This document shows positions 1-5,789 of a stretch of 5,789 bases of DNA, piece after piece. Location of the stretch: NCBI GenBank assembly GCA_003162495.1, contig PMOF01000202.1, positions 1-5,789 on the forward strand, given 5' to 3'. How positions within the stretch are numbered: the first letter of the stretch is position 1; the number at the start of each line of letters is the position of its first letter. A model generated the notes under the pieces. That model worked only from the letters and a program-made list of their open reading frames with translations, had not been told where the DNA came from and ran no database searches. Position numbers and translations under genes: made by a program. The stretch is from Acidobacteriaceae bacterium. Its GTDB lineage: Bacteria; Acidobacteriota; Terriglobia; Terriglobales; Acidobacteriaceae.

Positions 1-56
1 GCCCGGACTGGGTTATCAATCCAACCTGCGGCCCGGACTGGGTTATCAATCCAGCC
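1..56. repeat. 30-bp tandem direct repeat, two visible copies
   Basis: Bases 1-23 recur exactly at 31-53. Allowing one mismatch (24 versus 54), the match runs over 26 bases with a 30-bp period; positions 27-30 are the rest of the first unit. The core contains GGTTATCAATCC. The array begins at the first base of the window, so more copies may lie to the left. A period divisible by three keeps the minus-strand gene in frame, adding ten residues per copy. The unit also has a weak imperfect dyad (GGA near one end, TCC near the other). Confidence 0.9.
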
Positions 57-251
57 CAAACTTCGGCTCACCGGCGAAAGGAGAACGAACTGGCCGTAAA
101 CCATGTTCTTCATTGGTGCAGAAAGTTTGTACTTGCCGGGCGGGATCGCGCTGCCAGAGAGCCGCTTGAAAGAGCAGAGAAGATGCTTTCCCGCCAGAAT
201 GGCTCTGATTTGATTGGTGGCCGAACTCAACGCGTAGTTTTGAAAACTCAT
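1..251 (-). CDS. Unrecognised small protein ending in GWIDNPVRAA repeats (partial, runs off left edge)
   Basis: On the minus strand an ATG at 251 opens a frame that stays free of stops to the window edge, giving 83 full codons. AAGGAG lies about 5 bases upstream, which fixes the start. The protein begins MSFQNYALSS, has no signal peptide or clear membrane segment, and carries a short Gly/Pro-rich stretch at residues 32-42 (SGSAIPPGKYK) followed by VYGQFVLL at 52-59. A turn of the type IPPGxY is seen in several small beta-rich folds, but I cannot assign a family. From residue 66 the sequence becomes a decapeptide repeat, GWIDNPVRAA, with two units visible and the second cut by the edge. The true C-terminus is not in the window. 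The gene diverges from the glycosyltransferase gene across 43 bp. The reading frame and RBS are seen directly; that it makes a functional protein is inferred. The repeat may be an insertion that altered the original C-terminus. Confidence 0.6.
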   Translation of the reverse strand, partial: MSFQNYALSSATNQIRAILAGKHLLCSFKRLSGSAIPPGKYKLSAPMKNMVYGQFVLLSPVSRSLGWIDNPVRAAGWIDNPVR

Positions 252-256
252 AGTTT

Positions 257-262
257 CTCCTT
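257..262 (-). promoter_or_regulatory. Ribosome binding site of the left-edge minus-strand gene
   Basis: On the minus strand AAGGAG precedes the ATG at 251-249 by 5 bases. It is the strongest Shine-Dalgarno match seen at any start in the window. It selects this frame over a longer overlapping minus-strand frame (46-315) that has no such signal. Confidence 0.7.
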
Positions 263-294
263 TCAGGGGAATTTGCGAAGGCCCACATGCTAGC

Positions 295-1896
295 ATGGCG
301 GACGGGCCACGACAATGGCCAATCGATAGGCGTCGTGTGAATCGAGAGGACCGGCGGTACGAGTCAGGCGTGGAACACCAACGCGCGGGCCGGACGGACG
401 AGGCCCTCGCGGCGTTCCAGCAGGTTTTGCACGCCGATCCGTGGCACGCGGAAGCATTGTCAGGTTTGTGCCAGGTTCTGGAGGCATTGGGGCGATCCGA
501 GGAGGCCGTGCCGTTCCTCGACCGGGCGCTGGGAACGGGAACTGAGCCCGCTTGCCAGACCGAACTCGACGCCGCCTGGCGATGCTTTCAACTCGGACAG
601 GTGGACGAGGCGCTGGCGATCTACCGGAAGGCCGCGGCCAGCAGGTTTCCCGAGGCTGCTCGTGCGGCCATTGCGGTGATTATTCCTGGCAGTCCCCAGA
701 GCGACAACCAGGCGGTTCTCGATGCGCGGCGCACCTGGGCCGAAAAGTATCTTCCCGCGGCGCGGCCGGTCAGAAGCAGGCGGCGTTCGGAATTGGGCGG
801 GGAGCGACTGCGCGTCGGATATGTCTCTTCGTTCCTCCAATACGACAATTGGATGAAACCTGTGTGGGGATTGATCAACCAACATGATCGCAGCTCGTTT
901 CAGATTCACCTTTTTTCGGATGCGCCGGCGGATCAGATCAAGAACGGATACAGGCGGCAGCCGGAGGACTGTTTTCATGACATCAGCGGCCTGGGAAACG
1001 ACGCGGTGGCGAAGCTTATTGAGCAGGCCGGAATTGACGTACTTGTGGATCTGAATGGGTATAGCAGGATCGAGAGGCTGCCGATCTTCGCGCTTCGGCC
1101 GGCGCCCGTGATCGTGGGTTGGTTCAATATGTTCGCGACCTCGGGGATGTCGGGCTTCGACTATCTGATCGGCGACCAAGTGGTCATTCCGGCGGAGGAA
1201 GAGCGGTACTATTGCGAGCGCATTGTCCGCGTCCCAGGCAGCTACCTGACCTTTGAGGTCGCATATCCGGTGCCGGAAGTAGCGATTCCCCCTTGTTCTG
1301 TCAGAGAGCAATTTACGTTCGGTTGCTTTGCACCGCTGTACAAAGTGACGGAAGAAGCGGTGGCCGCATGGAGCCGGATCTTACGAGGCGCGCCGGATAG
1401 CGTTTTGATGCTCAGAAATTCGGCTCTCGGCTCATCAAGAGCAGTCAATTTTGTGCACGGTCTGTTCCGCGGGCAGGATATCTCTCCCGACAGATACCGG
1501 CTGGCTGGTCCCGCGGAGCATTACGAGTTCCTTGAGACTTACGGCCAAATCGACGTGGCGCTGGACACGTTCCCGTACAGTGGGGGAACCACGACCATCG
1601 AAGCGATCTGGCAAGGTGTGCCGGTGGTGACCTTCCACGGAGACCGGTGGGAGGCGCGCATCAGTGCTTCGACCTTGCGGTCGGAGAACCTGGGCAATTT
1701 TGTGGGCCAGGGACTCGACGAGTACGTGTCGACCGCGATCCACCTGGCGCAATTGCCAGACAGGTGCAAATTCTTAGGGGAGATTCGGCGGAATATGCGT
1801 TCCTGGCTGCGCCAATCTCCGGTGTGCGACACGGCGGCTTTCGCCATGGAGATGGAGCGAATCTACCAGTGGATGGTGGGTACTGCATCGGCCTGA
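295..1896 (+). CDS. TPR protein with O-GlcNAc-transferase-like (GT41) catalytic region
   Basis: This is a predicted cytoplasmic glycosyltransferase of 533 residues, complete. Residues about 22-122 form three TPR-like helical pairs; the clearest are AGRTDEALAAFQQVL (31-45) and LGQVDEALAIYRKA (100-113). The two-lobed GT41 catalytic region follows from about 171. Diagnostic blocks are RVGYVSS (173-179), VDLNGYSR with FALRPAP (251-271), DYLIGDQVVIP (289-299), CFAPLYK (344-350), and LDTFPYSGGTTTIEAIWQGVPVVTF (split here as LDTFPYSGG at 423-431 and TTTIEAIWQGVPVVTF at 432-447). Lys350 matches the nucleotide-binding lysine of human OGT (Lys842). The active-site His of OGT is replaced by Asp184. By family knowledge such proteins transfer a sugar from a nucleotide donor to Ser/Thr or Asn of proteins; donor and target here are unknown. 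The ATG at 295 has only a weak GAAG upstream (277-280); GTG at 337 is a possible later start. It has no signal peptide. The family call is firm, the activity is inferred. Confidence 0.9.
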   Translation: MADGPRQWPIDRRRVNREDRRYESGVEHQRAGRTDEALAAFQQVLHADPWHAEALSGLCQVLEALGRSEEAVPFLDRALGTGTEPACQTELDAAWRCFQLGQVDEALAIYRKAAASRFPEAARAAIAVIIPGSPQSDNQAVLDARRTWAEKYLPAARPVRSRRRSELGGERLRVGYVSSFLQYDNWMKPVWGLINQHDRSSFQIHLFSDAPADQIKNGYRRQPEDCFHDISGLGNDAVAKLIEQAGIDVLVDLNGYSRIERLPIFALRPAPVIVGWFNMFATSGMSGFDYLIGDQVVIPAEEERYYCERIVRVPGSYLTFEVAYPVPEVAIPPCSVREQFTFGCFAPLYKVTEEAVAAWSRILRGAPDSVLMLRNSALGSSRAVNFVHGLFRGQDISPDRYRLAGPAEHYEFLETYGQIDVALDTFPYSGGTTTIEAIWQGVPVVTFHGDRWEARISASTLRSENLGNFVGQGLDEYVSTAIHLAQLPDRCKFLGEIRRNMRSWLRQSPVCDTAAFAMEMERIYQWMVGTASA

Positions 1897-2190
1897 GTAC
1901 CGTTGCTTCCAAGTCGAAGGTACGAGCGAAATCGAGAATGGCCGGTCATCTTTCCAGTTTCTCTTACATCAATCGGTGCAAAGGGCGCCAGGTACTCCAC
2001 ACCCACTACGCATCGATCAAGGAAACGAACGTTGGCGAGCCCGAGCCTATCTTCCCGCCCCTTGACAGTTCGCGACTCGCGCCCTTGAAGCCCACCGGAC
2101 GGAAAGCCGGTAATCCAGGCGAAGCTATCAAGCGCATCCGGATGTGCAAAGCTGAAAATGACAAGCGCGAGGAACACGACCGAACATTTT
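1897..2190. other. Convergent intergenic region, no recognised gene
   Basis: These 294 bases separate the ends of two convergent genes. Open frames exist on both strands: one plus-strand frame runs from inside the glycosyltransferase gene to 2216, and a minus-strand frame spans 1863-2177. Neither has a Shine-Dalgarno-supported start here nor a recognisable motif. Small dyads occur just after the first stop (GTAC/GTAC with CTTC/GAAG, 1897-1923) and at 2094-2111 (ACCGG/CCGGT), but neither has a following T tract, so no intrinsic terminator can be called. A run of six T at 2186-2191 has no good stem before it. Confidence 0.6.
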
Positions 2191-3144
2191 TTACTCTGGC
2201 AGATTTTCTCGAATGAGGGTCACGTTTGAAGCGCTGGTCAAACGCATCTCGGCGGCAGCTCCTTCGATCTCGCTGTTGATCTCGGCGCCGAGAAGCAGCA
2301 TGAGGCCGGTGATGTAAAACCAAGTGAGCAGAATGATGACCGCGCCGAGGGAGCCGTAGGTCACGGAGAAGCTGGGAACGTAATGGAGGTAGACCCGGAG
2401 GCCCAGGGAGCAGAGAAGCCAGCCGGTGATGCCGATGGCGCCGCCCGGCGTGAGCCAATGCCAACAGCGAGTTTTAACATTCGGCGCCCAATAGTAGATG
2501 ACGGCGAAGACCAGGGCGAGGAGAGCTGTGGCTACAATCCAGCCGGTCACTCTTGACGCTATGGCGGCCGCTTCTGCAAGCAGGGATGGATGGATGAATC
2601 GCTGGGCCAGCGCAGCGAGGAAGTCTCCTCCGAGCAGTGACGCAAGGCCGACGGTGACGATGATGGTGAGGGCGATGGTGAGGGCGATGGCACAAATGCG
2701 GGCGAAAAAGTAGGAGCGATCGTCTTCCACCTTATACACATCGTTGAGCGTGTCCTGGACGGCGGAGATTCCGACCGATGCGGACCAGATGGCGGCGATG
2801 AGCCCGAACGTCAGCTTGCCGGAGCTGGCCGCGGCGGCGGTGTCGTTGAATGTTTGCAGCACCGCGCCGAGGGCCGCGGTGGGGATGACCAGGGCGAGGT
2901 AGTCCAGGAGCCGATCGTAGAACTGGTGGGCGGATCGCGCGGCCAGACCGAGGATGGAACTGGCGCTGAAGAGCGTGGGAAAGAGCGCAAAAAGAAAGTA
3001 GAAACCAAGTTCGGCGGCGCGGCCGAAGATGCGGTCAAGAAACATGGATCTCCATGCGCGCGCGGCGACAACACGGATGGGGACACCCTGCAGATCCCAC
3101 AGCGAACGCAAGGGCCAACGAGACACGAATTCCCATACTCGCAT
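2191..3144 (-). CDS. yihY: YihY/BrkB-family inner-membrane protein
   Basis: From ATG at 3144 this gives 317 residues, near the usual length of the family. It is a multi-pass inner-membrane protein with about six hydrophobic segments, at roughly residues 44-66, 110-130, 148-170, 199-220, 234-250 and 263-286. The family pattern is clear: ELGFYFLFALFPTLF in the first segment, YYWAPN after the fourth, and the C-terminal signature GSLGAVIILLTWFY followed by LLLGAEIN. The family was once called ribonuclease BN by mistake; its members are membrane proteins of unsettled role, sometimes suggested to be transporters. The short charged tail after GAEIN (residues 287-317) is cytoplasmic by expectation. 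The frame can be extended to a TTG at 3288, but the added 48 residues are polar, Pro-rich and unlike the family, so the ATG is preferred even though its Shine-Dalgarno site is poor. It is divergent from the Omp85 gene. Family assignment is firm, function is not. Confidence 0.92.
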   Translation of the reverse strand: MRVWEFVSRWPLRSLWDLQGVPIRVVAARAWRSMFLDRIFGRAAELGFYFLFALFPTLFSASSILGLAARSAHQFYDRLLDYLALVIPTAALGAVLQTFNDTAAAASSGKLTFGLIAAIWSASVGISAVQDTLNDVYKVEDDRSYFFARICAIALTIALTIIVTVGLASLLGGDFLAALAQRFIHPSLLAEAAAIASRVTGWIVATALLALVFAVIYYWAPNVKTRCWHWLTPGGAIGITGWLLCSLGLRVYLHYVPSFSVTYGSLGAVIILLTWFYITGLMLLLGAEINSEIEGAAAEMRLTSASNVTLIRENLPE

Positions 3145-3417
3145 TTCAGCACGGTACAGTTGCGGGCCGGAGTTTGAGTGCGGGCCGGGGATAAACGATC
3201 CTCCAACGTCCAGGTTGAGTGGATCCGGACACGGTGTTTGCTTGGATGCCAACTCACACTTCTCCGGCCGCCCGCCAGACTGATCCAATTCCGCGCGCGA
3301 GCGTTAAAAGTGCCGACTGACCGTCGCCGATCAAACCCACTCAAGTCAATGGGCATCTCATCAACCAGAGGAGCGATTTGCACACCCCGGTGCGATTGAG
3401 AGTGTTCGAATATTTCT
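3145..3417. other. Divergent intergenic region between yihY and the Omp85 gene
   Basis: About 270-300 bases lie between the two divergent starts and should hold both promoters. No hexamer pair with proper spacing is convincing on either strand. Short open frames cross it in several frames, but they lack ribosome binding sites and recognisable content. The only notable structure is a 10-bp direct repeat next to the yihY start. A plus-strand stop at 3397-3399 marks the upstream limit of the Omp85 frame. Confidence 0.6.
3161..3188. repeat. 10-bp direct repeat upstream of yihY
   Basis: TGCGGGCCGG occurs at 3161-3170 and again at 3179-3188, an 18-bp period, starting 17 bases upstream of the yihY ATG. 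Both copies sit where a promoter or operator of yihY could lie. In G+C-rich DNA this may be chance, and no regulator can be named. Confidence 0.4.
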
Positions 3418-5789
3418 TTGTCAAACCCAAGAGGCTATATCTATGTCCCAAGCGCCCGCCGTACGCTGCGATGGTTGCGCGCGGTGGCTGCCGTGTGCTT
3501 CCTCTCGGGCGCGGCTTCGGCCCTATCTGCTCAAAGCGGTTCGGCGTCCAACAACCAGACTCCCGCGAATCCAGCGACCGCTACGCAGATTTTTTCCAGC
3601 TACGAGGGGCAGAATGTAACGGCCATTGAAATCGCCGGACGCCCGCAATCCGCTGCATCGGAGTTTGAGCCGCTTTTTGTTCAGAAGCCGGGTGAACCAT
3701 TTTCGCTTGACAACGTGAATCGCACGCTAGCCGCGCTCAAGGCCAACGGAAAGGCCAAGGATGTGCGCGTGCAGGTGGATGCCGAGGCGGACGGCGTTCG
3801 TGTGCTTTTCATTCTGGAACCCGCCGTCTACTTTGGGATCTTTCAGTTTCCCGGGGCGGAGCGCTTCAACTATGCGCGGCTGGTGCAAGTGGCCAACTTC
3901 CAGGCGCAGACGCCTTTCAATGCGGCCGATGTAGAGCGGGATCGGCAGGCGCTGATCAACTTCTTCCAGCAACAGGGATACTTCCAGGCGAAGGTGGATG
4001 CGGAGGTGAAGGTGGACTCGGCGAACGGGCTGGCCAACATTCTGTTCGATTGTCAATTGAATCGCGCGGCAAAGTTCGGAGAGTTGGACATTGTGGGCGC
4101 GAGCGCTGAAGAGACCGCAATGCTGAGCCACAGCCTGCAAACATTTCTCGCGCGCATGCGGGGCGCGGCCACACGTCCGGGACGCAGCTACCACTACTCC
4201 ACGCTCACCAAGGCGACCCAATACCTGCAATCGCAGCTTGAAAAGAAGGGGCGGCTGGGAGCGCAGGTTACGCTTGCGGGCGCGGAATACCACGCCGACA
4301 CCAATCGCGCAGACATTCATTTCAAGGTGCAGCCGGGGCCGGTTTCGACGGTCACGATTAGAGGCGCGAAGGTGTGGAGTTGGACGCGGAGGGCGCTGCT
4401 GCCGGTGTACCAGGGCGTGGGCGTGGATGAAGAGTCAGTGGAAGAAGGCCGGCAGGCGCTCATTTCGCATTTCCAGGCGAAGGGTTACTTCGATGCGAAA
4501 GTTGACGCACAGCTGAAGACGGAACCGAGCGGCAACACGGTTCTCTACCAGATTACGAAGCAAAAGAAGCACAAGGTGGCCTCGGTGGTGCTGTCGGGGA
4601 ATAGCAAACTGCCTGCATCGGAATTGACGCCGCACCTTCCTGTCACGAAGGGTCACCTGTTCTCGCCGGGGAACTTCAGCCAGCAGCTTTTGCGCTCGAG
4701 CGTAAACAATCTGAAGGCGGTGTACCAGTCCGAGGGCTTCAGCAGTGTGCAGGTGGCATCGAGCGTGACCAACCGCGGAGGAGACATCCACGTGCAATTC
4801 CGCGTGGCCGAGGGGCCGCGGGACGTGGTGAACTCTCTGAAGATCCAGGGCAACGACACGCTGCCCGCCGCTCAGTTTGCGCCGGGCGGATTGAAGGTAG
4901 CAGCGGGACAGGCGTATTCGCAGGCACACGTAGAAGCGGACAGGGCCAATATTGTCGCGCATTATTTACAGGCCGGGTATTTGAATTCGAGTTTTCGCGA
5001 GACGGCGACGGAAGTATCGAAGGATGACCCGCACCACATCAACGTGGTGTATCACATCTACGAAGGGCCGAAGGTGATTGCCGGAAGCCTGATAACTACG
5101 GGGCGCGAGCATACGAAGCAGCGATTGATCGACAAGGATGTTTCCGACATCAAGCCGGGCGAGCCATTGACCGAGTCGGAACTGCTGCTGGCGGGAAGCA
5201 AGCTTTACGATCACACCGGCGTGTTCGATTGGGCGGAGGTAGATCCGAAGCGGCAGATCACCACGCAGAGCGCTGAAGACGTGATGGTAAGAGTGCACGA
5301 GGCGAAGAGGAACGAGATCACTTACGGATTTGGATTTGAAGTGATCAACCGCGGCGGGAGCATTCCGAGCGGAACGGTGGCGCTGCCGAACCTGCCGCCC
5401 ATCGGGCTGCCGCCAAACTTTACGACGAGCCAGACGACGTTTTACGGGCCGAGAGGAACGTTTCAATACACGCGCAACAACGTGGGCGGAAAGGGCGCTT
5501 CGCTTTCGTTCACGGGATTCGCGGGAAGGCTGGACCAGCGCGGCGCTGCTTATTACATTGTTCCGGATTTTCGCTGGTCAGCGTGGAAGGCAACCACTTC
5601 TGTCTCCGCCGATCGCAACGAAGAGAACCCGCTGTTTTCCTCGCAACAGGAGCTTGCCAGCGCGCAGTTGCAGCGGCCGTTGGACAAGGCGCAAAAGAAC
5701 ACGCTGTTTCTTCGCTACAGTTTCAGCCAGACGGACCTCACGCGCATCCTTATTCCAGACCTGGTGCAGGCCCAAGATCAGCACGTGCG
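3418..5789 (+). CDS. Omp85/BamA-superfamily outer-membrane protein with about seven POTRA domains (partial, 3' end missing)
   Basis: The frame is open from 3400 to the right edge, about 790 codons. A signal peptide is coded at about 3457-3531: Arg-rich start RRTLRWLR, hydrophobic core AVAAVCFLSGAA, and an ALSA site before Gln. About seven POTRA domains then follow, by nucleotide position 3613-3831, 3832-4062, 4063-4338, 4339-4563, 4564-4815, 4816-5067 and 5068-5310. They show repeated beta-alpha-alpha-beta-beta marks such as QQQGYFQAKVDAEV, QAKGYFDAKVDAQL, YQSEGFSSVQV and YLQAGYLNSSF, with EGP at several domain joints. The barrel starts near NEITYGFGFEV (5311 on) and is cut before its end. 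By family knowledge POTRA domains handle substrates in the periplasm while the barrel inserts or exports outer-membrane proteins. BamA-like and TamA-like roles cannot be separated without the C-terminus. There is no in-frame ATG near the start: TTG 3418 is the longest in-frame choice, TTG 3475 and GTG 3484 are others, all without a good RBS. Confidence 0.9.
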   Translation, partial: MSNPRGYIYVPSARRTLRWLRAVAAVCFLSGAASALSAQSGSASNNQTPANPATATQIFSSYEGQNVTAIEIAGRPQSAASEFEPLFVQKPGEPFSLDNVNRTLAALKANGKAKDVRVQVDAEADGVRVLFILEPAVYFGIFQFPGAERFNYARLVQVANFQAQTPFNAADVERDRQALINFFQQQGYFQAKVDAEVKVDSANGLANILFDCQLNRAAKFGELDIVGASAEETAMLSHSLQTFLARMRGAATRPGRSYHYSTLTKATQYLQSQLEKKGRLGAQVTLAGAEYHADTNRADIHFKVQPGPVSTVTIRGAKVWSWTRRALLPVYQGVGVDEESVEEGRQALISHFQAKGYFDAKVDAQLKTEPSGNTVLYQITKQKKHKVASVVLSGNSKLPASELTPHLPVTKGHLFSPGNFSQQLLRSSVNNLKAVYQSEGFSSVQVASSVTNRGGDIHVQFRVAEGPRDVVNSLKIQGNDTLPAAQFAPGGLKVAAGQAYSQAHVEADRANIVAHYLQAGYLNSSFRETATEVSKDDPHHINVVYHIYEGPKVIAGSLITTGREHTKQRLIDKDVSDIKPGEPLTESELLLAGSKLYDHTGVFDWAEVDPKRQITTQSAEDVMVRVHEAKRNEITYGFGFEVINRGGSIPSGTVALPNLPPIGLPPNFTTSQTTFYGPRGTFQYTRNNVGGKGASLSFTGFAGRLDQRGAAYYIVPDFRWSAWKATTSVSADRNEENPLFSSQQELASAQLQRPLDKAQKNTLFLRYSFSQTDLTRILIPDLVQAQDQHV
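3429..3445 (+). promoter_or_regulatory. Ribosome binding site and ATG one frame away from the Omp85 coding frame
   Basis: AAGAGG at 3429-3434 lies 8 bases before ATG at 3443-3445, a normal initiation geometry. However, this ATG is in a different frame from the signal peptide and POTRA coding sequence, and its own frame stops after 58 codons at 3617-3619. Restoring one base between 3446 and about 3463 would join it to the signal peptide. It is probably the real start of the Omp85 gene. Confidence 0.5.

Noticed and set aside
1..56. CRISPR array from the 30-bp period
   Set aside because: The units are directly tandem, with only 7 bases between the exact matches and no variable spacers of usual length. 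Two copies are not enough.
46..315. Minus-strand frame of 89 residues overlapping the left-edge gene
   Set aside because: It lies in a different frame from the ATG at 251 that has the AAGGAG site, overlaps the divergent start, and has no signal of its own.
460..1311. Long antisense frame of 283 residues within the glycosyltransferase gene
   Set aside because: It lies opposite a clear GT41 gene, is Arg/His-rich as expected of a G+C-rich shadow, and has no motif or ribosome binding site.
1897..1923. Stem-loop just after the glycosyltransferase stop as a terminator
   Set aside because: The stem is short and bulged (GTAC/GTAC plus CTTC/GAAG) and no T tract follows.
2094..2111. ACCGG/CCGGT dyad as a terminator
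   Set aside because: It has only five base pairs, an eight-base loop and no T run on either strand.
3145..3288. 48-residue N-terminal extension of the YihY protein from a TTG at 3288
   Set aside because: The extension is polar and Pro-rich, unlike the family. The ATG at 3144 gives the expected length.
3443..3619. Separate 58-codon gene starting at ATG 3443
   Set aside because: Beyond the first few codons its product is an Arg-rich shadow of the Omp85 signal peptide region. The ATG and RBS make more sense as the Omp85 start.
3378..3629. Plus-strand frame of 83 residues across the Omp85 start
   Set aside because: It begins at a TTG without a ribosome binding site and is out of frame with the signal peptide; no recognisable content.
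3727..5784. Several antisense frames of 68-197 residues opposite the Omp85 gene
   Set aside because: They are opposite a continuous POTRA/Omp85 coding frame, rich in Arg, Leu and His, and lack supported starts or known motifs.

Overview
The window looks like chromosomal DNA from a Gram-negative bacterium of moderately high G+C content. An Omp85-type outer-membrane assembly protein implies an outer membrane. Its long POTRA array and the style of its barrel start, together with a bacterial O-GlcNAc-transferase-like protein, fit Acidobacteriota best. That assignment is an inference from protein style, not a database result.

Layout, left to right. (1) Positions 1-251, minus strand: the 5' part of a small unrecognised gene. 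It starts at 251 behind a good ribosome binding site and runs off the left edge. Its visible end is a 30-bp tandem repeat read as the decapeptide GWIDNPVRAA. (2) Positions 295-1896, plus strand: a complete TPR plus glycosyltransferase-41 (O-GlcNAc-transferase-like) protein, diverging from gene 1 across only 43 bp. (3) Positions 1897-2190: a convergent gap with no recognisable gene or convincing terminator. (4) Positions 2191-3144, minus strand: a complete YihY/BrkB-family inner-membrane protein. (5) Positions 3145-3417: a divergent upstream region with a 10-bp direct repeat near the yihY start. (6) From about 3418 to the right edge, plus strand: a large Omp85/BamA-superfamily gene with a signal peptide, about seven POTRA domains and the first strands of the beta-barrel, truncated by the window.

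The genes do not form one operon: the order is minus, plus, minus, plus. The membrane proteins at 2191-3144 and 3418-5789 are divergent neighbours and could share upstream control, but no operator is proven. The glycosyltransferase probably modifies proteins in the cytoplasm and has no visible functional link to the others.

The points most worth checking are four. The edge gene ends in a tandem repeat that is open in five of six frames, so it may be an invading repeat array. The Omp85 gene lacks an in-frame ATG although an ATG with a ribosome binding site lies one frame away, which suggests a one-base deletion or sequence error. The Omp85 protein has more POTRA domains than the classical five. 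The glycosyltransferase has Asp where O-GlcNAc transferases usually have an active-site His. I found no CRISPR array, transposase, tRNA, rRNA or clear new multigene system.
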